Origin: Xanthomonas sp. NCPPB 1128 | GTDB lineage: Bacteria; Pseudomonadota; Gammaproteobacteria; Xanthomonadales; Xanthomonadaceae | Length of the DNA stretch: 36,889 nucleotides | Assembly (NCBI RefSeq): GCF_001043115.1 | Contig: NZ_LFME01000041.1 | Location: 1 to 36,889 of the forward strand | Reading direction: 5' to 3' | In this document: piece after piece, positions 1 through 6,386 of the stretch | Layout: each line of letters begins with the position of its first letter | Numbering within the stretch: position 1 is the stretch's first letter | Notes under the pieces: model-generated | Told to the model about the DNA's origin: nothing | Seen by the model: only the letters and a program-made list of their open reading frames with translations | The model's database searches: none | Translations under genes and position numbers: made by a program

Positions 1-116
1 CGGTTCTGCTTGCACGAATCCCTAATCCCGAATCCCCACTCCCGCCACCAAGACCGACATGTCCTCGCAACACGCCGCCGCTAGCGTGGCGCGCATCCCA
101 GACGCGGAGCGCGCGC

Positions 117-1019
117 ATGATCGAGAACGTCCTTGCTGTCGGCCTGGCCGATGAGACCGACCTGGCCCTCGCTTCCCCCGAACCGCAGTCCCGCGCCGGC
201 GCCAGCCACCGCCACCGCCTGCTGATGTGCGCGCCGCAGCACTTCGCGGTGGACTACGTGATCAATCCCTGGATGGAAGGCAACGTGCACGCCGCCAGCC
301 GCGAGCGCGCGCAGGCGCAGTGGAATGCGCTGGTGGCTGCCGCCGAAGCGGCAGGTGCGCGCGTCGAGTGCATCGCTGCCGCGCCGGGCCTGCCGGACAT
401 GGTGTTCAGCGCCAATGCCGGCCTGGTGCTCGGCGACCGCTTCGTGCCCAGCCGCTTCCGCCACGCCGAACGCCGTGGCGAGGAAGCCTTGTTCACCGCC
501 TGGTGCCGCCAGGCCGGCCTACGCATCCACGCATTGCCCGAGCAGGTGTATTTCGAAGGCGCCGGCGATGCGCTGCTGGACCGCGGCGCGCGCCGGCTGT
601 GGATGGGCCACGGCCACCGTAGCGACCTGGCCGCCGCGCACGAACTGACCGATCTGCTCGACATCGAGGTGGTGCCGCTGCGCCTGGTCGACGCGCGCTT
701 CTATCACCTGGACACCTGCTTCTGCCCGCTGCGCGACGGCTACCTGCTGTACTACCCGGCCGCGTTCGACGCCGACGCGCAGCAGGCGATCGCACAGCAC
801 ATCCCGGCCTCTCGGCGCATCGCGGTTGGCGAGGCCGACGCCCTGGCCTTCGCCTGCAATGCGGTGGACCTGGACGACACCCTGCTGCTCAACCGCGCCT
901 CGCCGGCGCTGTGCGCCGCCCTGGCCACGATCGGCTACCGCGTGGTGCAGACCCCGCTGGACGAATTCCTCAAGGCCGGCGGCGCCGCCAAGTGCCTGAC
1001 GCTGCGGCTGGACGAATAA
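117..1019 (+). CDS. Amidinotransferase-fold hydrolase, DDAH/arginine deiminase-like
   Basis: This 300-residue protein belongs to the guanidino-modifying (pentein) superfamily. Members hydrolyse or transfer the guanidino carbon of arginine or methylarginine through a cysteine near the C-terminus. The expected residues are visible: an N-terminal CAPQHFAVDYVINPWM block at about 38-53, an FEGAGD segment with Glu148 and Asp151, His197 in FYHLDTCF, and Cys293 in GAAKCLTLRL. The length fits one catalytic domain. The exact substrate (dimethylarginine, arginine or another guanidino compound) cannot be read from sequence. The first 30 or so residues precede the conserved core, so the ATG codons at 117 and 225 are both possible; I keep 117. 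No operon partner is seen downstream, where a repeat array begins. The family is confident and the substrate is open. Confidence 0.85.
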   Translation: MIENVLAVGLADETDLALASPEPQSRAGASHRHRLLMCAPQHFAVDYVINPWMEGNVHAASRERAQAQWNALVAAAEAAGARVECIAAAPGLPDMVFSANAGLVLGDRFVPSRFRHAERRGEEALFTAWCRQAGLRIHALPEQVYFEGAGDALLDRGARRLWMGHGHRSDLAAAHELTDLLDIEVVPLRLVDARFYHLDTCFCPLRDGYLLYYPAAFDADAQQAIAQHIPASRRIAVGEADALAFACNAVDLDDTLLLNRASPALCAALATIGYRVVQTPLDEFLKAGGAAKCLTLRLDE

Positions 1020-1048
1020 GCCGAAGAGGCTCCCGCGCGCGGCAGAAT

Positions 1049-1663
1049 CAGCCCCTCTCCCACCGGGAGAGCGGTTGGGGTGAGAGTACGGCGCCACGGA
1101 ACGCCTGGTGGTAGCAAGCATTTCGAGGCTTCGCCCGTACCCTCATCCACCCCTTCGGGGCACCTTCTCCCGCAGGGAGAAGGGAAGCGCTCGCCCCTCT
1201 CCCACCGGGAGAGGGGTTGGGGTGAGGGTACGGCCGCCATGGAACGCCTGGCGGTAGCAAGCATTTCGAGGCTTCGCCCGTACCCTCATCCGCCCCTTCG
1301 GGGCACCTTCTCCCGCAGGGAGAAGGGAAGCGCTCGCCCCTCTCCCACCGGGAGAGGGGTTGGGGTGAGGGTGCGGCCGCCATGGAACGCCTGGCGGCAG
1401 CAACCCTTTCGAGGCTTCGCCCTTACCCTCATCCGCCCCTTCGGGGCACCTTCTCCCGCAGGGAGAAGGGAAGCGCTCGCCCCTCTCCCACCGGGAGAGG
1501 GGTTGGGGTGAGGGTGCGGCCGCCATGGAACGCCTGGCGGTAGCAACCCTTTCGAGGCTTCGCCCTTACCCTCATCCGCCCCTTCGGGGCACCTTCTCCC
1601 GCAGGGAGAAGGGAAGCGCTCGCCCCTCTCCCACCGGGAGAGGGGTTGGGGTGAGGGTACGGA
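1049..1663. repeat. Tandem array of 143-bp units, about 4.3 copies
   Basis: The sequence GGAACGCCTG recurs at 1098, 1241, 1384 and 1527, exactly 143 bp apart each time. A partial unit (1049-1097) precedes the array, and homology fades near 1663. Units differ by only a few substitutions. Each unit carries three small palindromes: GCCCC-TTC-GGGGC, CCTTCTCCC-GCA-GGGAGAAGG and CCCCTCTCCC-ACC-GGGAGAGGGG. A segment of about 93 bp begins TACCCTCATCC and ends GGGGTGAGGGTA, which are roughly inverted; about 50 bp of spacer separates successive segments. The array fills most of the 698-nt gap between the amidino-hydrolase and the small membrane protein gene. Open frames across it, with peptides such as LTPTPLPVGEG, are artefacts of the repeat and not genes. 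One more half-unit lies at 36794-36828. Confidence 0.93.
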
Positions 1664-1717
1664 GACGCCGCATGACCCGACCGCCGCGCCGGACAGACCC
1701 GCCGCAACCAGCGCCCA

Positions 1718-1978
1718 TCAGCACAGACTGAGCACCGCATCGAGCACATCGCGCCACAACTGTTGGAGGTCGATGCCGCCGCGCCCACCGAACAAGCGAA
1801 ACAGGCTGTAGCCGATCGCGAAAGCGACATACGACAGCGTCAACACCAATGCAGCGGCGTTGCCCCACAGCAGCAGCGCAGTGGCCACCAGGGCGAAAAT
1901 CGTGCAGCCCAGCAGTTCGCGCCACGACGGCATGTGCGCACGCAGGCGGGCGAATGCAGGCGCGGCAGGATCGGACAT
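1718..1978 (-). CDS. Small two-segment inner-membrane protein
   Basis: The gene encodes 86 residues with two hydrophobic stretches at about 21-38 and 42-62, a short Gly/Arg connector, and an acidic amphipathic tail (DLQQLWRDVLDAVL). It has no catalytic motif and I do not recognise a family. The layout suggests an integral membrane protein with both ends on the same side. It is transcribed away from the ABC exporter gene, with about 150 bp between the two starts, so the two may share a regulatory region. Coding character is supported by the regular hydrophobic pattern and by a start codon placed before the first helix. Its function is unknown. Confidence 0.7.
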   Translation of the reverse strand: MSDPAAPAFARLRAHMPSWRELLGCTIFALVATALLLWGNAAALVLTLSYVAFAIGYSLFRLFGGRGGIDLQQLWRDVLDAVLSLC

Positions 1979-2127
1979 GGCAACGGCCTTGGCTGGACAT
2001 CCACGATGCTAAGCCGCCCCTCGTCTTCAGACACCGCGCGCCAGCCACCCGCGTCAGCGACGGCTCAGCCGCCGTCCCAGCGCAGCCCACACTCCCCGCC
2101 CACACCCGCCCCCGGCACAATGCGCCG

Positions 2128-4011
2128 ATGGCATCTTCCTCCCCTTCTCATGGCGGCGCCCGCACCGCGCCCGGCACCGGCCCGAGCCTGCGCGAACGCT
2201 TCGACGCGATGCGCAACCTGCCGCCGTTCCTGCGTCAGATCTGGCAGACCAGCCGCTGGCTGACCCTCAGCAGCATCGGCCTGCGCGTGATTCGGGCGCT
2301 GCTGCCGGTGGCCTCGCTGTACGTGGGCAAGCTGATCATCGACGAGGCCATCCACCTGGTCGGGCAATCGCCCGGCTTCGATTCGCTGGGCCAGGCCCTG
2401 GTCAGCGGGCGCCTGAACCGGCTGCTGGAACTGCTGGGCCTGGAGTTGGCCCTGGCGATCGCCTCGGACCTGCTCGGGCGGCTGGTCAGCTATGCCGACA
2501 CGCTGCTCTCGGAGCTGTTCAACAACACCACCAGCGTGCAGTTGATGGAGCACGCCGCGCAACTGGACCTGGAGGACTTCGAGGACCCGGAACAACAGGA
2601 CCGGCTCGACCGCGCGCGGCGCCAGACCATGGGCCGCATGAACCTGATGAGCCAGTTGTTCGGCCAGGTGCAGGACGCGATCACCGTGGTCAGCTTCGCG
2701 GTCGGCCTGCTGGTCTACGCGCCATGGCTGATCGCCCTGCTGGCGGTGGCGCTGGTGCCGGCCTTCATCGGCGAGGCGCACTTCAATGCGCTGGGCTACT
2801 CGCTCAACTTCCAGTGGACGGCCGAACGCCGCCAGCTCGACTACCTGCGCCAGCTCGGCGCCAGCGTCGAGACCGCCAAGGAAGTGAAGATCTTCAACCT
2901 GCACAACTTCCTGATCACACGCTATCGCGCCCTGGCCGACCGCTACTTCCAGGCCAACCGCGCGCTGGCACGCAAGCGCATGCTGTGGGGCACCGTGCTG
3001 GCGGCGCTGGGCACGCTGGGCTACTACGGCGCCTACGGCTACATCGCTTGGCGCACTGTGCGCGGCGACTTCAGCATCGGCGACCTGACCTTCCTGGCCG
3101 GCAGCTTCCTGCGCCTGCGGCAGTTGCTGGAAGGCCTGCTGATCGGCTTCTCGCAGGTGGCCGGGCAGGCGCTGTACCTGGACGACCTGTATTCGTTCTT
3201 CCGTATCGTCCCGGAGATCCGCAGCAGGCCCGGCGCGGTGCCGGTGCCGCGGCCGATCAGGCAGGGCTTCGTGTTCGAGAACGTCGGCTTCCGCTATCCG
3301 GATGCCGAGCAATGGGCGGTGCGGCACCTGGACTTCGCGCTGCGCGCCGGCGAGGTGCTGGCCCTGGTCGGCGAGAACGGCGCCGGCAAGACCACCCTGG
3401 TCAAGCTGCTGGCGCGGCTGTACGACCCGGACGAGGGCCGCATCCTGCTCGACGGCCGCGACCTGCGCGACTACGACCTGGACGACCTGCGCGCCAACCT
3501 GGGGGTGATCTTCCAGGATTTCGTGCGCTACCACTTCAGCGCCGGCGAGAACATCGGCGTCGGCCAGGTCGACGCGCTGGACGACGCACCGCGGATCCGT
3601 GCCGCCGCACAGCGGGCGATGGCCGCCGAGCTGATCGACGGCCTGCCGCAGGGCTACGCGCAGGTGATCGGGCGTCGCTTCAAGACCGGCGTGGACCTGT
3701 CCGGCGGGCAATGGCAGAAGATCGCCATCGCCCGCGCCTACATGCGCGACGCACAGGTGATGATCCTCGACGAACCGACCGCCGCACTGGACGCACGCAG
3801 CGAGTTCGAGGTGTTCCAGCGCTTCAAGGAACTGTCCGACAACCGCACCGCGGTGCTGATCTCGCACCGCTTCTCCAGCGTGCGCATGGCCGACCGCATC
3901 CTGGTGCTGGCCGACGGCCGGATCGAGGCCAGCGGCACCCACGACGAACTGATGGCGCAGGGCGGCCGCTACGCGGAACTGTTCGAACTGCAGGCCGCTG
4001 GGTATCGTTAG
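2128..4011 (+). CDS. ABC exporter, fused permease and ATPase (half-transporter)
   Basis: This 627-residue protein is a type IV ABC exporter half-molecule that probably works as a homodimer in the inner membrane. An N-terminal transmembrane domain (about 40-345) precedes a nucleotide-binding domain with Walker A GENGAGKTT (415-423), signature LSGGQ (524-528), and Walker B VMILDEP with Asp548 and Glu549, followed by an H-loop His in LISHRFSS. The open frame extends upstream to 1849, but the residues before 2128 are Pro/Arg-rich and look non-coding, so I take the ATG at 2128. A small exported protein follows after 25 nt and is probably co-transcribed. Relatives export lipids, peptides or drugs. 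The substrate cannot be told from sequence, and no peptide-modifying enzymes are nearby. Confidence 0.93.
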   Translation: MASSSPSHGGARTAPGTGPSLRERFDAMRNLPPFLRQIWQTSRWLTLSSIGLRVIRALLPVASLYVGKLIIDEAIHLVGQSPGFDSLGQALVSGRLNRLLELLGLELALAIASDLLGRLVSYADTLLSELFNNTTSVQLMEHAAQLDLEDFEDPEQQDRLDRARRQTMGRMNLMSQLFGQVQDAITVVSFAVGLLVYAPWLIALLAVALVPAFIGEAHFNALGYSLNFQWTAERRQLDYLRQLGASVETAKEVKIFNLHNFLITRYRALADRYFQANRALARKRMLWGTVLAALGTLGYYGAYGYIAWRTVRGDFSIGDLTFLAGSFLRLRQLLEGLLIGFSQVAGQALYLDDLYSFFRIVPEIRSRPGAVPVPRPIRQGFVFENVGFRYPDAEQWAVRHLDFALRAGEVLALVGENGAGKTTLVKLLARLYDPDEGRILLDGRDLRDYDLDDLRANLGVIFQDFVRYHFSAGENIGVGQVDALDDAPRIRAAAQRAMAAELIDGLPQGYAQVIGRRFKTGVDLSGGQWQKIAIARAYMRDAQVMILDEPTAALDARSEFEVFQRFKELSDNRTAVLISHRFSSVRMADRILVLADGRIEASGTHDELMAQGGRYAELFELQAAGYR

Positions 4012-4036
4012 CCCGTCCGCCCCTTCCGACACCGCC

Positions 4037-4435
4037 ATGCTCCGCACCCTGTCCTGCCTGTTCGCCGCCGCCCTCGCCGTCCCGGCACTCGCCGCTCCCG
4101 CCGCGGACACGCCGGCGCCTTCCGACTACGCTGCGGCCAAGACCCTGGCCGACCGCGACGAGGCCGGCCTGCCGGCGGCCATGCAGGAGCGCCTGCAGAC
4201 CCTGCAGCGCGCGGCGCTGGACGAGGGCGTGGCCAGTTGCGCCACGCCGCGTCCGGACACCTCGCCGTTCACGGTGGTGGTGCAGGTGCAGGCCGATGGC
4301 AGCGTCGGCGCCAGTTGGCGCAACGGCACCACCCCGCTGGCCCTGTGCCTGGAGCGCTTCCTGCGCCAGCGTCCACTGCTGGCACCGCTGCAGGCACCGC
4401 TGTACCTGTCCTACGAGGTCTCGTTCGAGAAGTGA
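4037..4435 (+). CDS. Small exported protein of unknown function
   Basis: The gene encodes 132 residues with a clear signal peptide (about 1-19, ending ALA) and a periplasmic or secreted mature part of about 110 residues. Two cysteines (in ASCATP and ALCLERF) could form a disulfide. The C-terminal half has alternating hydrophobic residues typical of beta strands (FTVVVQVQADGSVGASW, then LYLSYEVSFEK), with a faint resemblance to TonB C-terminal-like folds; this is only an impression. It starts 25 nt after the ABC exporter and probably shares its transcript. I do not recognise a named family. Confidence 0.75.
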   Translation: MLRTLSCLFAAALAVPALAAPAADTPAPSDYAAAKTLADRDEAGLPAAMQERLQTLQRAALDEGVASCATPRPDTSPFTVVVQVQADGSVGASWRNGTTPLALCLERFLRQRPLLAPLQAPLYLSYEVSFEK

Positions 4436-4464
4436 GCCGGATCGCCGTGATCGGCACCAGGCCA

Positions 4465-4487
4465 CAAATGAGATTTGATCTCATTTG
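4465..4487. promoter_or_regulatory. Perfect 10+10 inverted repeat upstream of fpr, likely operator
   Basis: CAAATGAGAT (4465-4474) is followed by TTG and then ATCTCATTTG (4478-4487), a perfect dyad in an AT-rich island in otherwise GC-rich DNA. It lies 52 nt before the fpr start. A TAGAAT sequence at 4501-4506 could be a -10 hexamer, which would put the dyad over the -35 region. The shape fits a dimeric repressor or activator. The core only partly resembles a Fur box, so I do not assign the protein. There is no T-tract, so a terminator for the upstream gene is less likely. Confidence 0.65.
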
Positions 4488-4539
4488 AACCGGCATGGGG
4501 TAGAATGGCGGCCGTTCCTTCCCCATCACGATCAACGGC

Positions 4540-5319
4540 ATGTCTTCCGCTTTTGGCCCCGAAACGGTGCTCGATGTCCGCCACTGGACCGAGGACTACT
4601 TCAGCTTCACCACCACCCGTAACGACGGCTTCCGTTTCGACAACGGCCAGTTCGTGATGATCGGCCTGGAAACGGAGACGCGGCCGCTGTTGCGCGCCTA
4701 CTCCATCGCCAGCGCCAACTGGGAAGAGCAACTGGAGTTCTTCAGCATCAAGGTGCCGGATGGCCCGCTGACCTCGCGCCTGCAGCACATCAAGCCCGGC
4801 GATTCGGTGCTGGTCGGCAAGAAGCCTACCGGCACGCTGTTGATCAGCGACCTGCACCCGGGCCGCCACCTGTATCTGCTCGGCACCGGCACCGGCCTGG
4901 CGCCGTGGCTGTCGGTGATCAAGGACCCGGAAACCTACGAGCGCTTCGACAAGGTGATCCTCACCCACGGCGTGCGCTTCGAGAAGGACCTGGCCTACCG
5001 CGACTATTTCGAGAAGGAACTGCCGCAGCACGAATTCCTCGGCGGGACCATCCGCGAGAAGCTGCTGTACTACCCGGCGGTGACCCGCGAGGACTTCCGC
5101 AACCGCGGCCGCCTTACCGAGTTGCTCGAGAGCGGCCAGATGCAGCGCACCCTCGGCCTGCCGCCGCTGAACCCGGAGCACGACCGCGCGATGATCTGCG
5201 GCAGCCCGCAGATGCTGGCCGACCTGCGCCACACCCTGGACGCCCGCGGCTTCGTCGCTTCGCCGCGCATCGGCTCGCCGGGGCACTACGTGTTCGAGCG
5301 CGCGTTCGTTGAGAAGTGA
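4540..5319 (+). CDS. fpr: Ferredoxin--NADP+ reductase
   Basis: This 259-residue flavoprotein moves electrons between NADPH and ferredoxin or flavodoxin in the cytoplasm, supporting iron-sulfur proteins and oxidative stress resistance. FAD is held by the RAYS motif (52-55, in LLRAYSIAS). The NADP-binding GTGTGLAP lies at 115-122, and a CGSPQML segment follows. The C-terminus VFERAFVEK is typical of the bacterial (Azotobacter/Pseudomonas-type) subclass. Its length matches the family. A perfect palindrome 52 nt upstream suggests dedicated control. It appears monocistronic: two stem-loop repeats follow, and the next gene is on the opposite strand. Confidence 0.95.
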   Translation: MSSAFGPETVLDVRHWTEDYFSFTTTRNDGFRFDNGQFVMIGLETETRPLLRAYSIASANWEEQLEFFSIKVPDGPLTSRLQHIKPGDSVLVGKKPTGTLLISDLHPGRHLYLLGTGTGLAPWLSVIKDPETYERFDKVILTHGVRFEKDLAYRDYFEKELPQHEFLGGTIREKLLYYPAVTREDFRNRGRLTELLESGQMQRTLGLPPLNPEHDRAMICGSPQMLADLRHTLDARGFVASPRIGSPGHYVFERAFVEK

Positions 5320-5340
5320 CGGCGCTGCGCGTCTCCCGTC

Positions 5341-5404
5341 GTAGGAGCGGCTTAAGCCGCGACGGGCTTTCCCGGTAAAGCATCGCGGCTGAAGCCGCTC
5401 CTAC
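5341..5404. repeat. REP-type dimer with GTAG/CTAC ends
   Basis: GTAGGAGCGGCTTAAGCCGC (from 5341) and its near inverse ending GCCGCTCCTAC at 5404 face each other across a short spacer. Each half is itself a hairpin (GCGGCT/AGCCGC) headed by GTAG, the layout of REP elements mobilised by REP-associated tyrosine transposases. The dimer lies between the convergent fpr and gpx genes and could fold into one long stem. Further copies are at 12419, 22944, 23054 and 25173. Confidence 0.85.
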
Positions 5405-5453
5405 CGGCATAAGCGACACGGCAACAGATCAAAGCGAATAGTGGCGAACTCTT

Positions 5454-5520
5454 TTGTGGGAGGGACTTCAGTCCCGACGCGTTCGAGTTAAAGGCGTCGG
5501 GACTGAAGTCCCTCCCACAA
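5454..5520. repeat. Second-family palindromic repeat, 27-bp perfect arms
   Basis: Arms at 5454-5480 and 5494-5520 are perfect inverses around a 13-nt spacer. The arm begins TTGTGGGAGGGACTTCAGTC. The architecture matches the GTAG repeats (GGGACT-TC-AGTCCC replaces GCGGCT-TC-AGCCGC), but the head and stem sequences differ, so it appears to be a sister family. It lies between fpr and gpx and could end both transcripts by folding, although it has no T-tract. Confidence 0.85.
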
Positions 5521-5571
5521 TGGCAAGCATCCCGGCATTAGGGACCACGCCGGGAGTTTCCGGCCGAAGCG

Positions 5572-6063
5572 TTATCCCAGCGCCCGCTCGATATCGGCCG
5601 CCAGCGCTTCCGGCTTGTCGGTCGGCGCATAGCGCGCCAGCACCTGTCCGTCGCGGCCGACCAGGAACTTGCTGAAGTTCCACTTGATCGCGGCGATGCC
5701 GAGCAGCCCGGATTTCTGCTGCTTGAGCCAGCGCCACAGCGGGTGCGCGCCGTCGCCGTTGACCTGCACCTTGGCGAACATCGGGAAATCGACGTCGTAG
5801 CTGAGCGAACAGAACTGGCGGATCTCCGCGGCATCGCCGGGTTCCTGATGGCCGAACTGGTCGCAGGGAAAACCCAGCACCACCAGTCCGCGCTCGCGAT
5901 AGCGCTGCCACAGCGCCTGCAGACCCGCATATTGCGGGGTGAAGCCGCACTTGGAGGCGACGTTGACGATCAACAGCACCTTGCCGGCGTACTCGGCGAG
6001 CGGCTGCGCCTGCCCGTCCAAGGTGGTCGCGGTGAAGGCATAGGCGGTGGTGGACGTGTCCAT
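5572..6063 (-). CDS. Glutathione peroxidase family (cysteine type, probably thioredoxin-linked)
   Basis: This 163-residue thiol peroxidase reduces hydrogen peroxide and organic hydroperoxides. Peroxidatic Cys39 is in NVASKCGFT, Gln73 in GHQEPG, and Trp128-Asn129 in KWNFSKF, so the catalytic set is complete. The active-site residue is cysteine, not selenocysteine. Cys85 (QFCSLSYDV) sits where the resolving cysteine lies in thioredoxin-dependent members, so thioredoxin is the likely reductant; that point is inference. There is no signal peptide, so the enzyme is cytoplasmic. It is convergent with fpr, and sodA lies elsewhere in the window. No operon partner is seen. The name gpxA or btuE could apply, but I leave the symbol empty. 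Confidence 0.92.
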   Translation of the reverse strand: MDTSTTAYAFTATTLDGQAQPLAEYAGKVLLIVNVASKCGFTPQYAGLQALWQRYRERGLVVLGFPCDQFGHQEPGDAAEIRQFCSLSYDVDFPMFAKVQVNGDGAHPLWRWLKQQKSGLLGIAAIKWNFSKFLVGRDGQVLARYAPTDKPEALAADIERALG

Positions 6064-6386
6064 GGGTCCTCGTGACGCGGCGCGCCGCTGTGGCGCTAGT
6101 TCGACGCGATGCTACGCGGTGGCCGCAGGCGTCGCCAGCGGCCCGGACACTGCGCAAGCACGCATCGCCGACACCCGCGTGGGCAGGACATCACACTGCC
6201 GACGCCGCCCATGCAATCGCCGGCGCCGCCTCGCCGGCGAGCGAACTGCATCAACATTCACGCCAGATGCCGCAAAGCCGCGAAAAACAAGCACCTATGC
6301 TGCAGCGCTCCCATGGCTTTCGTCACGGGTCACGCCTGCCGGCCTGGGGTAGCCTGCCCGATCACCATGATTGCGGATACCGCTTG
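6064..6386. other. Intergenic region between gpx and the M3 peptidase gene
   Basis: These 323 nt separate two divergent genes and should contain both promoters. I see no convincing conserved gene. The frame running into the peptidase from 6072 is Arg/Pro-rich and lacks the signal peptide at its start. One GC hairpin is visible: TCGCCGGCG (6217-6225) pairs with CGCCGGCGA (6232-6240) across 6 nt. No clear -35/-10 pair could be chosen by eye. Confidence 0.6.

Noticed and set aside
1049..1663. A CRISPR-like array
   Set aside because: The whole 143-bp unit repeats, including the part between palindromes; there are no unique spacers of constant length and no cas genes nearby.
1048..1830. Several open frames across the tandem repeat, giving repeated peptides such as LTPTPLPVGEG
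   Set aside because: The peptides are translations of a palindromic intergenic repeat whose period is not a multiple of three, so the reading frame changes from unit to unit; frames are open on both strands and no ribosome sites fit.
2065..4110. A 681-codon open frame on the minus strand
   Set aside because: It is antisense to the ABC exporter and has a His/Gln/Ala/Val-rich composition with no motif.
4465..4487. Naming the fpr palindrome a Fur box
   Set aside because: Only the outer TGAGA/TCTCA parts resemble a Fur site; the core differs from the 7-1-7 pattern, so the regulator is left open.
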